A stretch of DNA of 64,000 bases, from the NCBI RefSeq assembly GCF_039534165.1, contig NZ_BAAAUX010000016.1, positions 310,001 to 374,000 on the forward strand, in the 5' to 3' direction. Source of the DNA: Saccharopolyspora_D taberi (GTDB lineage: Bacteria; Actinomycetota; Actinomycetes; Mycobacteriales; Pseudonocardiaceae). The number at the start of each line of letters is the position of its first letter. The stretch's first letter is position 1. The translations under genes and the position numbers were made by a program. Shown here one piece after another: positions 9,036 through 16,993 of this stretch. The notes under the pieces were generated by a model. That model had not been told where the DNA came from and ran no database searches. It saw only the letters and a list, made by a program, of their open reading frames with translations.

Positions 9036-9072
9036 GTGCCCGGGCACCGGTTTCGTTCCGGTGGCCGGGCAC
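9036..9072 (+). terminator. Terminator hairpin after GH97 gene
   Basis: GTGCCCGGGCACCGG pairs with CCGGTGGCCGGGCAC around a TTTCGTT loop, with one mismatch. It begins 17 bases after the GH97 stop codon. Confidence 0.65.
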
Positions 9073-9449
9073 TCAGGTCCCGCTATCTGTCGATGACGCC
9101 GACATCATCGACCCGGAACGCGTGTCGCTTCGGCGGGGCACGACGGCGCTCGAACCCGCCTTGCGGGCTTACCGGCCCTGCGGCTCCCCTGAGACGTCGG
9201 CCAGTTGCTCGAGGTCGCGGGCTCGCCGATGCTGGTCTTCGGCCACCGCGAGCATGTGCTGCCGGTGACGCTGGACGAGGGTCCACCGACGCGCTTCGAG
9301 GGCGACGTTCATCTCGTGCTCGGCGCGCTGGGTGCAGCAACGCCCTCCAGGCACTGCGCTTCATCGAGGGTGGTGTGTGCTGGATGAGATGATCGGTCAC
9401 TCATCACATTCGCGGAAGGCCAGTGGGTGCCGCTAGGGCGCGGCCGTGT
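9073..9449. other. Intergenic stretch, possible degenerate element DNA
   Basis: There is no convincing gene. A minus-strand frame at about 9169-9354 (EMNVALEARRWTLVQRHRQH) has protein-like composition but no start signal or family I can name. It lies between the glucan genes and the DUF2637 gene and is probably decayed accessory DNA. Confidence 0.35.
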
Positions 9450-10247
9450 TCAGGCACCAGTACCGTTCGCCAATGCTGGTGTTCTTTGGCGGATGTGATG
9501 GGTGAGGGTGCGGGCTCGGGTTGAGCCGATTCTGAGCTTTCGGCGGAGCGTGTCAGCTGAGATCGGACGTCTGTACTGGTTCCAATGTTCGGCGTCGAGC
9601 CGGTATGCCTCGTCACGTAGTGGATCGTCCTCAGCGTGCAGTGCTTCCGGGACATTGCCCGCGTAATTAGCGCTGTGACCAGGTGTGTTGTTCACAGGCG
9701 TGTACAGTGCTGGCACATCTTCCGTGCCCTGGGGACCTTCCATTGTCCGGCTGGCTTCCCCAGCAGCCGTCGCCGAGTTCGGCTGCGCTGAGCCGGCGTC
9801 CTCGGGCTCGCGAACGGTCCCACTCGTTGTCTGGGTGCGGCGCCGCTTGAGCGCCTGGTTGAGCAGTTCAACAGACAGAAGCAGAGCCAGGGGTGGGCAG
9901 GCAGCCACCGCGATGGAGAAAGCGTTTAGCTCGGGGGCGGAGGCGATGTTGGCGCACAGCGACAACCCGATGCCGAGGGCGAACGACAGCCACGCCTTCC
10001 ATCGGCCGGTCGCGCGATGATGGTGACTTGCCTTCCATAGTTCGATGGTGGCCGTCGTCAGCAAGCCGTCGACGATGAGAGGCCAGAGGGTGGCGGTGGT
10101 GGTGTCGGCTCCGAAGCGCAGCGCGAACTCGCGGCCGTGCCGGTAGGAGACGTAGGCCGCGCCGGCGGCTACGAGCAGGGTGCATGCGCATTGCAGGCGC
10201 AGGGATCGATCGGCGGCAGGGCTGGACGTGAATGGAGTGTTGTTCAT
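9450..10247 (-). CDS. DUF2637 membrane protein (conjugative element type)
   Basis: A 265-residue protein with about four hydrophobic segments in the first half: LQCACTLLVAAGAAYVSY, LWPLIVDGLLTTATIELWK, AWLSFALGIGLSLCANI and AVAACPPLALLLSVELL. WPLIVDGLLTTATIELWK is the DUF2637 hallmark. The second half is a polar Ser/Glu/Pro linker ending in a basic helical region that may bind DNA (ISADTLRRKLRIGSTRARTL). DUF2637 proteins are typical cargo of actinomycete integrative conjugative elements. The ATG at 10247 has GAGGAGG upstream. The gene lies 300 bases from the tRNA-derived attachment site at 10556. A truncated homologue lies at the left window edge. Confidence 0.75.
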   Translation of the reverse strand: MNNTPFTSSPAADRSLRLQCACTLLVAAGAAYVSYRHGREFALRFGADTTTATLWPLIVDGLLTTATIELWKASHHHRATGRWKAWLSFALGIGLSLCANIASAPELNAFSIAVAACPPLALLLSVELLNQALKRRRTQTTSGTVREPEDAGSAQPNSATAAGEASRTMEGPQGTEDVPALYTPVNNTPGHSANYAGNVPEALHAEDDPLRDEAYRLDAEHWNQYRRPISADTLRRKLRIGSTRARTLTHHIRQRTPALANGTGA

Positions 10248-10555
10248 CCGGCATCGCCTCCTCGGCCGCGCCGACGGCGGACAATGCCGACCCTGGCGGA
10301 AATCCGCAGTTCGCGGCGTGAGCGGTTTCGTGCGGATGCTGTACGAGCCTCGCCGGGGGCACGAACGCACACTGCGTCCGCAGCCAGAGCATTCCCTAGG
10401 AACGGCAGACTGATCTGGTACGGCGTGTTGGTCATTAGACGTCACCCGCCCGAGACCATCCTGGGGTGTCGCGCATCGTGACATCGGCCTCGCGCCGGTG
10501 TCGGAGAGTGGTTTCTGAGTCCTCCACGCCCATGTCGGCGCAGGAACGGATCAGA
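10248..10555. other. Intergenic stretch between DUF2637 gene and tRNA-derived site
   Basis: It contains the ribosome-binding site of the DUF2637 gene and probably its promoter. No second gene has codon or motif support on either strand. Confidence 0.35.
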
Positions 10556-10586
10556 GTCACTGGTTCAATCCCAGTATCGCGCACCA
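10556..10586 (+). other. tRNA 3' end; probable attachment site of an integrated element
   Basis: A T-arm (ACTGG TTCAATC CCAGT) is followed by ATCGCGC, A and an encoded CCA. This is the last 31 bases of a tRNA, most like tRNA-Val(GAC) of actinobacteria. The rest of the tRNA is absent: upstream sequence does not continue into a variable loop and anticodon arm. Actinomycete integrative elements insert into tRNA 3' ends and leave such a partial copy at one border. Element DNA would lie to the left and the resident chromosome to the right. The tRNA identity is inferred from the arm sequence only. Confidence 0.65.
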
Positions 10587-10600
10587 GTCTTTTCCGGACA

Positions 10601-10631
10601 GCGGCCCCGCTCCGACGAGGAGCGGGGCCGC
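10601..10631 (+). terminator. Strong hairpin terminator behind the tRNA end
   Basis: GCGGCCCCGCTCC and GGAGCGGGGCCGC form a perfect 13-bp stem around GACGA, 14 bases after the tRNA CCA. It is most simply the original terminator of the tRNA gene whose 3' end survives here. Confidence 0.75.
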
Positions 10632-10733
10632 TGCCGTCTGTGCTTTTCGCGGATTGTTCCGAACGCTTTCAGCCCCAAGGCCAATTCCGGGTCGACCAAT
10701 CCGAAAGGGACCTTGAGCGCGCGGCGGACCTGC

Positions 10734-10774
10734 GGGACTTCACCACCGCTGCGCGGCGGCGGCGGTGAAGTCCC
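10734..10774 (-). terminator. Hairpin downstream of the methyltransferase gene
   Basis: GGGACTTCACC (10734-10744) and GGTGAAGTCCC (10764-10774) are perfect complements, with a GC-rich centre that can extend the stem. It lies about 50 bases beyond the stop of the minus-strand methyltransferase gene. Confidence 0.6.
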
Positions 10775-10825
10775 GCCCGGCCCCGCCTCGTAGGGCCCGG
10801 GGGAACCGACCCGGCGAGGCGAGCT

Positions 10826-11872
10826 TCACTCCGCGGTCGCGACGAGCAGGGTCACGTCCAGCGGAAGGGTCGCGCTGTGGCTGTAGGAGAAGCCCGTCTG
10901 GTCGAGCAACGACTGGAACTCGCCGAGGGTGCGCTCCTGGCCGCCGGTGTTCATCAGCATGTGGATGTCCCAGTCGAAGGCCAGGGACGGGCGGCCGTCG
11001 ACCGGGATGACCCGCTCGATGATCAGCAGGGTCGCGCCGGGGTCCACCGCCGCGCGCACGTTGCGCAGCACGGTCCGGCAGTCCTCGTCGTCCCAGTCGT
11101 GCAGGATCCGGGACAGCAGGTAGACGTCGTGGTTGGCGGGCACCGACTCGAAGAAGTCCGTCGCCACCACCTCGCAGCGGTCCGCGACGCCCGTCGCGCT
11201 CAGGCGCTCGCGGGCGGAGTCGCCGATGCGCGGCGTTTCCGCGAGGACCCCGGACAGGCCGGGGTTGGCCTTGAGGATGACCTCCAGCAGGGCGCCGTTG
11301 CCGCCACCGACGTCCACAACGGACTTCGCCTCGGCGAAGGCGAACGCGTCCGGCACCGCGCTGAAGAAGGCGTTGCCCGCGTTCATCGCGCGGTCGAAGA
11401 CGTGGCCGGCTTCCGGGTGTTCGACGTAGTAGTCGACCCACGTCGTGCCGAACACCTGCGGGAAGGACTGCTCGCCGGTGCGGATGCTGTGCAGGATCTG
11501 GCCGAACGACGGGTAGGCCTGCTCGCCGTAGAGGATCGCCAGGTCCGACATCGACTTGGGGTGGTCCCGGCGGAGCAGATCGCCGCGGGGGCCCAGCGCG
11601 AACCCGTTGACGTCGTCGCCGGTCACGACGTCCAGGCTGGTGAGCATTCGCAGCAGCCTTCGCAGGGCCTCGGGGTGCGTGCCGGTCTGCTCGGCCAGTT
11701 CGGAGTGGGAGCGCGTTCCCTCGTGCAGCCGGTCCGCCAGCTCCAGCTTGACGAACGCGTAGACCGCGTACGCCCTCGCCGGCGCGAGCAGCAGCTCCAC
11801 CATTCCCCGCGCGTGTTCGCCGGTCCTGCCCTGTTCCATCCCGGAACCACCCGTCCTCTCGTCTGACGTCAT
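10826..11872 (-). CDS. SAM-dependent O-methyltransferase (PhzM-like), phenazine tailoring
   Basis: A 348-residue class I methyltransferase of the plant-type O-methyltransferase family. A winged-helix dimerisation domain (about residues 20-110; FVKLELADRLHEGTRSHSEL) precedes the Rossmann domain with SAM motif VVDVGGGNGALLEVIL, then a DVYLLSRILHDWDDEDC segment carrying the usual catalytic-region His, and LLIIERVIP. It should transfer methyl from SAM to a hydroxyl, carboxyl or ring nitrogen of the phenazine scaffold. It lies 44 bases behind the HpaB-type monooxygenase on the same strand, so hydroxylation followed by methylation is the natural reading. The ATG at 11872 is used; an in-frame GTG four codons upstream is an alternative. 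A hairpin follows the stop. Confidence 0.85.
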   Translation of the reverse strand: MTSDERTGGSGMEQGRTGEHARGMVELLLAPARAYAVYAFVKLELADRLHEGTRSHSELAEQTGTHPEALRRLLRMLTSLDVVTGDDVNGFALGPRGDLLRRDHPKSMSDLAILYGEQAYPSFGQILHSIRTGEQSFPQVFGTTWVDYYVEHPEAGHVFDRAMNAGNAFFSAVPDAFAFAEAKSVVDVGGGNGALLEVILKANPGLSGVLAETPRIGDSARERLSATGVADRCEVVATDFFESVPANHDVYLLSRILHDWDDEDCRTVLRNVRAAVDPGATLLIIERVIPVDGRPSLAFDWDIHMLMNTGGQERTLGEFQSLLDQTGFSYSHSATLPLDVTLLVATAE

Positions 11873-11916
11873 CGTCGTGCACACCTCATTCGTGCGGTGT
11901 TGGTGCGGAAATCCCG

Positions 11917-13374
11917 TCACCGTTGGCTGTGCAGGTCGTAGCTGCTCAGGAACTCCTCGACGGCGCGCCGAGGTCCGGTGAAGTCGTAGTGGCGGAACGC
12001 GTTGGCCTTCGCCACGAACGGCGGCCCCGCGTAGAACATCTCGTACTGGTGGTGCCTGCTGCCGAACTCGGAGCCGATCATGTCCCAGGCCAGCTTGAAC
12101 AGCTTGATCCGCTCCTCCGCGGGAACGCCCGGCGAGCTCAGGTAGAACTGGAAGTCCGGCGCGGTCTCGGCGTTCAGCAGCTCGTCGCGAGAGGACGGCA
12201 GCTGGATCACGCCGCCGCCGACCAGTTCGCGCAGGATGCGCAGCACCCGCGGGTAGACCTCGGACTGCATGCCCATGGCGCCGTACAGGAAGCGCGGGTT
12301 CGGCCGGGCCACACCGCTGGAATCGGTGATCGCCTCCGCCTCCGACGCGATCAGGCAGGCCTCCACCATGGCCGCCAGCGAGGCCAGCTCCCCGAGCTTC
12401 TCCACGACGGCCGGGTTGCGGTCGGTCTGGTTCATCCCGCAGATCTTGCCGATCACGCCGAGGATGAACTGGAGCTTGACGACCAGCCGGACCTGGGCCT
12501 GGTGGTTGCTCAGGGAATGCGCCGCGGTGTCGAAGAACTGCGCCCGGACGCCCTCGACGTCGCGGCACACGAAGACGTCCTCCCACGGCACGAAGACGTC
12601 CTCGAAGACCACCGTGGCGTCGCTCTCGTCGAACCTGGTCGACAGCGGGTAGTCGAACACGCTCGGCTGGCCCGGGCCGTACGGCCGCCTGCAGTACAGC
12701 CGGACGCCGGGCGCATTCGCCGGAACCACGAACGACAGCGCCTGGTCCGAGTCCTCCGGGGCGACCGGCTGGATCCGGCTGACGAAGATGTAGTCCGAAA
12801 CCGCCGAACTGGTGCCGAGCATCTGCGACCCGCGCACGACGATCCCCTCGTCGGTCTCCTCCGTGACGACGACCGGGATCTGCCGCTGTGCCGCGGAATC
12901 CGCGGGTTTGGGCATGCGGCCGGTCTGCGGGGGAGTGAGCACGTAGGTCAGGAACGGGCTTTCGGCGAGCAGCTTGCGGTACCAGTGGTCGACGCTCCCG
13001 GAAAGCTGGTACGGATCGCGGTCGAAGAGCCCGGGACTGCCCGCGAAACCGGCGAAGAAGCTCGCCACGTGGTCCGGTCCGCGGCCGACCCAGCCGTGCG
13101 ACAGCGCGGACCACTTCGCGATCGCCTCGTGCCGGGTGGCCAGATCCGCCGCGGAGCGGGGGATCAGGGCCGGTTTGAGCGCCGGTGCGCCGGTCTCCGG
13201 CGCGGTCTGGAGCATGCCGTTCTCGGGCCGTGCGGCGAAGTCGTACATCTTGGCGACGGAGTTGGTGACACCGCGGAACGCCGGGTGGTCCGCGACGTCG
13301 GCGACCTTCGCGCCGTCGAGGTACACGGTCCGCCCGTCCGACAGGGCGGCGAGGTATTCCTTGCCCGTGCGCAT
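11917..13374 (-). CDS. HpaB/PhzO-type flavin-dependent monooxygenase
   Basis: A 485-residue protein of the 4-hydroxyphenylacetate 3-monooxygenase oxygenase family, which uses reduced FAD supplied by a partner. Family segments include RTGKEYLAALSDGRTVYLDG at the N-terminus, SYLTYVLTPPQ-like text near residue 150, an SGSVDHWYRKL region, DVFVPWEDVFV near 300 and the helical C-terminal domain. PhzO of Pseudomonas chlororaphis, which makes 2-hydroxyphenazines, belongs to this family, so aromatic hydroxylation of a phenazine carboxylate is likely. The start at 13374 has GGAGG ten bases upstream. No HpaC-type flavin reductase gene is seen nearby; the ferredoxin reductase at 14874 or a host reductase may serve it. 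Confidence 0.82.
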   Translation of the reverse strand: MRTGKEYLAALSDGRTVYLDGAKVADVADHPAFRGVTNSVAKMYDFAARPENGMLQTAPETGAPALKPALIPRSAADLATRHEAIAKWSALSHGWVGRGPDHVASFFAGFAGSPGLFDRDPYQLSGSVDHWYRKLLAESPFLTYVLTPPQTGRMPKPADSAAQRQIPVVVTEETDEGIVVRGSQMLGTSSAVSDYIFVSRIQPVAPEDSDQALSFVVPANAPGVRLYCRRPYGPGQPSVFDYPLSTRFDESDATVVFEDVFVPWEDVFVCRDVEGVRAQFFDTAAHSLSNHQAQVRLVVKLQFILGVIGKICGMNQTDRNPAVVEKLGELASLAAMVEACLIASEAEAITDSSGVARPNPRFLYGAMGMQSEVYPRVLRILRELVGGGVIQLPSSRDELLNAETAPDFQFYLSSPGVPAEERIKLFKLAWDMIGSEFGSRHHQYEMFYAGPPFVAKANAFRHYDFTGPRRAVEEFLSSYDLHSQR

Positions 13375-13556
13375 GCTGATAGAACCTCCGCTGGGAATGC
13401 ACTGGCCGACATCGCCAGGCCACGACTTGTCCGGCAGTCCCGGGCCCCGTGCCGGCCCGGTGCTTGCCACCGCAGTAGATTCCAGGCCCCGGTGGCGAGC
13501 GGGACAAGGTGTCTCGCCAAGAAGATCGACGACTGCGTCCACAGTGGAGTGAGGCG

Positions 13557-13588
13557 CGTCCAACTGCGGACGGGGACGCAGTTGGACG
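13557..13588. promoter_or_regulatory. Perfect 12-bp inverted repeat in the divergent promoter region
   Basis: CGTCCAACTGCG (13557-13568), an 8-base spacer and CGCAGTTGGACG (13577-13588) form a perfect palindrome. It lies midway between the minus-strand monooxygenase (start 13374) and the plus-strand methyltransferase (start 13771), so it could be an operator for both. The rest of the 396-base gap holds no gene; a small hairpin (CCCCGGAATCGGGG) lies just before the methyltransferase. Confidence 0.6.
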
Positions 13589-13770
13589 GTGTGAACGGCG
13601 TCACGGGCCCGGTGTCCGCAAGACGCATTGCGCGGATGGCGGCGTACCGGTAACCAGTAACCCGATCAGACCCGTCGATCGAGAGCGAAGCTGATGAGGA
13701 CACAACCCTGCCGCGGCGGCCTCGCGCCGGAAGCCGAACTTCACTGCTCTCCCCGGAATCGGGGCCTGTT

Positions 13771-14823
13771 ATGACCGGGCCGGACCAGGTGCGGACCCTG
13801 GGCGCGGCCGACGAGAACGACGCGGCACCGATCCGCCACGTCATCGACCTGATCACCGGAGCCTGGCGGACGCAAGCCGTCCACGCCGCCGTCCGGCTCG
13901 ACCTGCCGGACCACGTGCGGGACGGGCACCGGTCCGACGAGGCGCTGGCCGACCGGACCGAGACCGGCGTCGACCACATCGGCAGGCTGATGAGCCTGCT
14001 CGTCGCACTCGGCCTCTTCGAGCGCGACACCGAACGCCAGTACCAGCTCACCGACGCCGGAGCGCAGCTGCTGCGGGATGCTCCGGGTTCCCTGCGGGAC
14101 ATGTGCCTGCTGCACGGCGAGGAGTTCTACGCGGCCTGGGGGCACGCGCACGACGCCGTCGCGGGCGAGAAGACCACCGGATTCGCGTTGGCCTACGGGC
14201 AAGAATGCTACGCGTACCTCCAGGAGCACAACGACGTCGCGAAGCGCTTCCAGCGCGCGCTGCGCGCCAGCAACCAGGTCGTGTGCGACGCCGCACCGCA
14301 CGCCCTCGACTTCGCGGGCAAGCGGATCATCGACGTGGGCGGGGGCAACGGCGCCTTGCTCGCGGCCGTCCTGCGGGCCGTCCCGGACGCGACCGGTCAG
14401 CTGGTGGACCTGCCGCACATGGCCGAGATCGCCAAGGGGGAGCTCGCCGATTTCCTCGGCGACCGGGCGGAAGTGCGCTCGGGCGACATGTTCGAGTCGG
14501 TGCCGGAAGGCGGTGACGTCTACCTGCTCTCCCGCGTGCTCGGGGACTGGGGCGACGAGGACTGCGAACGGATCCTGACCAACTGCCGCCGGGCGATGTC
14601 GGCCTCCTCGCGCCTGATCGTGATCGAGCGCTTCGTCACCGACCGGCCGGGGATGCTGCTGCCGCAGCTCTGGGACGTCCACCTGATGGTCATCAACGGC
14701 GGACGCCAGCGCATCTTCACCGGGGTCGAGCAGCTGGTCGAGCGGGCCGGTTTCCGCCTCGCCGAAACCGTCGACCTCCCGCTGGAGACGACCGCTCTGG
14801 TGCTGGAACCGAGCGGGGCGTGA
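13771..14823 (+). CDS. SAM-dependent O-methyltransferase, phenazine tailoring
   Basis: A 350-residue plant-type O-methyltransferase, paralogous in design to the one at 10826. A dimerisation/winged-helix domain (AVHAAVRLDLPDHVRDG) is followed by SAM motif IIDVGGGNGALLAAVL, then DVYLLSRVLGDWGDEDC and LIVIERFV. In the usual HDWxDE motif the His is replaced by Gly (LGDWGDED); because that His acts as general base in many family members, the mechanism or substrate may differ from the first enzyme. It is transcribed divergently from the monooxygenase. With the first methyltransferase, two positions of the phenazine could be methylated. Confidence 0.82.
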   Translation: MTGPDQVRTLGAADENDAAPIRHVIDLITGAWRTQAVHAAVRLDLPDHVRDGHRSDEALADRTETGVDHIGRLMSLLVALGLFERDTERQYQLTDAGAQLLRDAPGSLRDMCLLHGEEFYAAWGHAHDAVAGEKTTGFALAYGQECYAYLQEHNDVAKRFQRALRASNQVVCDAAPHALDFAGKRIIDVGGGNGALLAAVLRAVPDATGQLVDLPHMAEIAKGELADFLGDRAEVRSGDMFESVPEGGDVYLLSRVLGDWGDEDCERILTNCRRAMSASSRLIVIERFVTDRPGMLLPQLWDVHLMVINGGRQRIFTGVEQLVERAGFRLAETVDLPLETTALVLEPSGA

Positions 14824-14873
14824 CGAACGCGGAGGGGCGGGCCGCGGTGGCCCGCCCCTCCGCGGACGCCGGA

Positions 14874-16106
14874 TCAGACCTTGGCCAACGCGTTCCTGAC
14901 GTAGTCCTTGAGGACGAAGCCCGGCCGCTCGGCCTCGGCGGGCTCCAACGCGCTGTCGGCGGCGAGCAGCTTGCGCGCGGCCATGTGATCGCCGGGGCGG
15001 TTGACCGACTCGACCCCGACCAGGCGGCGATCCCGGAACAGCAGCACCGAGAACGCGCTTTCGCCGTCGCCCAGCAGGACCTCGGTGTCGTGGCCGTCCG
15101 ACACCCCGGCGATCTGGAGCCGGGCGTCGAACTGCTCGGTCCAGAACCACGGCACGGCGCGGTAGGGCCGCGGCGCGCCCGTGAGCCGGTCGGCGACGCA
15201 ACGGGCGTGGTCGGTGGCGTTCTGCACCGACTCCAGCCGGACCCGCCTTCCCAGCCGGGCGTGCGGGAAAGCCGCGCAGTCGCCGATGGCGGAGATGTCC
15301 GGGTCGCTGGTGAGCAGGTCGTCGCCGACCACGACGCCGTCGGCCACCTCCAGCCCCGCTTCCTCGGCCAGCTCGGTGTTGGGCGTGATGCCGACGCCGA
15401 GCACCACCAGGTCCGCGGGCAGCTCAGTGCCGTCGGTGAGTTCCACCGCCGACACGTGCCCGCCGGTGCCGTGGAACGCGCGGACACCGCTGCCGAACAG
15501 CACCTCGTTGCCGTTCTCCCGCTGGAAAGCGGTGAACCGCTCGGCGGTCCGGGCCGACACGACGCGGGCCATCGCGCGGTCCGTCGCCTCGACCACCGTC
15601 ACCCGGTGGCCGAACTTGCTTGCCGCGGCGGCGATTTCGAACCCGATGAACCCGGCGCCCACGACGACCACCCGCTCCGCGGCGGCCAGGCCGGCCCGCA
15701 GCGCGTCGGCGTCGGCGCGCGTCCGCAGCGTCGTGATGCCGCGCAGATCGGCCCCGGGAACCGGGAGCGACCTGGTGCGCGAACCGGTGGCGAGCACCAG
15801 GTGCCCGTAGGCGACCGACTCGCCGTCGGCGAGCCGGACCGCGCGGGCCTCCCGGTCGATCCCGACAACGCGCTGGTTGATCAGCGTGATGTCGTTCTTG
15901 GCGTAGTACGCCGCGGACCGGAACTCCGGGTCCTCGTCGCCGGCCGCCAGGTAGGTCTTCGACAGCGGCGGACGCTGGTAGGGGGTGCCGGGCTCGTCGC
16001 CGATGAGCACGACCCCGCCGGAAAACCCTTGGGAGCGCAGCGAAGCAGCGGTCTGGTAGCCCGCCTGTCCGGCACCGACCACGACCGCGTCGGGAACCGG
16101 GTTCAT
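14874..16106 (-). CDS. Ferredoxin reductase (FAD, putidaredoxin-reductase type)
   Basis: A 410-residue flavoprotein that moves electrons from NAD(P)H to a [2Fe-2S] ferredoxin. The FAD-binding motif VVVGAGQAGYQTAASLR is at the N-terminus, the NAD(P)H motif VVVVGAGFIGFEIAAAA near residue 150, and the second FAD motif ISAIGDCAAFPH near 275. The start ATG overlaps the ferredoxin stop by one base (TGATG), so the two are translated as a pair. Such pairs usually serve cytochrome P450 or Rieske oxygenases. None is encoded in this window, so the acceptor may be the HpaB-type monooxygenase or an enzyme elsewhere. Confidence 0.88.
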   Translation of the reverse strand: MNPVPDAVVVGAGQAGYQTAASLRSQGFSGGVVLIGDEPGTPYQRPPLSKTYLAAGDEDPEFRSAAYYAKNDITLINQRVVGIDREARAVRLADGESVAYGHLVLATGSRTRSLPVPGADLRGITTLRTRADADALRAGLAAAERVVVVGAGFIGFEIAAAASKFGHRVTVVEATDRAMARVVSARTAERFTAFQRENGNEVLFGSGVRAFHGTGGHVSAVELTDGTELPADLVVLGVGITPNTELAEEAGLEVADGVVVGDDLLTSDPDISAIGDCAAFPHARLGRRVRLESVQNATDHARCVADRLTGAPRPYRAVPWFWTEQFDARLQIAGVSDGHDTEVLLGDGESAFSVLLFRDRRLVGVESVNRPGDHMAARKLLAADSALEPAEAERPGFVLKDYVRNALAKV

Positions 16107-16429
16107 CAGACCTGCCGCTCCGGTGTGTGCACGACCAGCCCGTCGAACTGCTCGGTCACCTTCAGCTGGCAGCTGAGCCTGCTGTTGGGCTGCCGCTCGC
16201 AGAAGGTGCCGTCCAGCATCTCGTCCTCGTTCTCCTGGATGGGCAGGAGCTTGGGCAGCCAGTCGGGCTCCACGTAGACGTGGCAGGTGCCGCACTGGGC
16301 GTTCCCGCCGCACTCGGCGACGATCCCGTCGACGTCGTTGGACACCGCGCCGCGCATGACGCTGGTGCCGACGGGTACGTCCACGGTGTCCTGGGTGCGG
16401 TCGAAGTGGACGTAGGTGATCTTGGGCAT
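16106..16429 (-). CDS. [2Fe-2S] ferredoxin, adrenodoxin/putidaredoxin type
   Basis: A 107-residue ferredoxin. Cluster ligands are Cys40, Cys46, Cys49 (in AECGGNAQCGTCHVYV) and Cys87 (RLSCQ), the CX5CX2C...C spacing of vertebrate-type ferredoxins. The acidic segment around residues 65-75 (ENEDEML) matches the partner-docking helix. I chose the ATG at 16429 because MPKITYVHFD begins the first beta strand. It lies upstream of and overlaps its reductase. It is divergent from phzB1, with a 564-base shared control region. Confidence 0.9.
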   Translation of the reverse strand: MPKITYVHFDRTQDTVDVPVGTSVMRGAVSNDVDGIVAECGGNAQCGTCHVYVEPDWLPKLLPIQENEDEMLDGTFCERQPNSRLSCQLKVTEQFDGLVVHTPERQV

Positions 16430-16993
16430 TGCTGCGTGCTCCTCGGTGGTCCGTAACTGCGGAAAACTTCGGGTGTCGCGAAATGCCGGACCCTCGTCTC
16501 GGCACTTCCGGCGCACCGGACCGGCGTCCGGTCGGTCCCAGCCCGTCCGGACCAGTGGGTTCGGGCTTTCGACGCGAACATGATTCGGCGGCCATCCGGT
16601 GCTGACGTGCGGCAGCAGCGCAGACGACCGCTCGGGCGCGATTCTGGCAATCCGCGGTGTGGAATGTCAAACTCCTCCGGCATACATGCCGGAAATGGTC
16701 TGAGGCCATAGCTCAGATGTGATGAGCGGGTGGTTCGCATTAATTCCCGGTGCGCCGAACGGTGGCGCTGGACAGATCTTGACAACCCGTCCGGGCCCCC
16801 CGAGAATCGAGCCCGACTGGTCATATTGGGGGACGCCGCGGCGAGAACGTGCAAACCGTTTACTGCATTCAGGTGAAGCTCTAGTGCATTCAGGTCATCC
16901 GTGGTCGAGCTGCCGGTAATCGGCGCGGCCACGCCGGCGCACCGCGTTTCCGGCGGCCATGATGCGAGTTCGACTGATTGAGAGGTTCCGACT
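16430..16993 (+). promoter_or_regulatory. Divergent control region between ferredoxin and phzB1
   Basis: This 564-base gap holds no convincing gene. On the plus strand TTGACA (16779-16784), 17 bases and GAGAAT (16802-16807) form a candidate promoter, about 190 bases before phzB1. The stretch from about 16680 to 16880 is AT-richer than its surroundings, as expected for promoters. A minus-strand promoter for the ferredoxin pair must also lie here, but I cannot pinpoint it. Confidence 0.4.

Noticed and set aside
11873..13507. Long minus-strand frame extending the methyltransferase upstream through the monooxygenase gene
   Set aside because: Only the part below 11872 has methyltransferase motifs. 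The upstream text is an out-of-frame reading of the HpaB-type gene.
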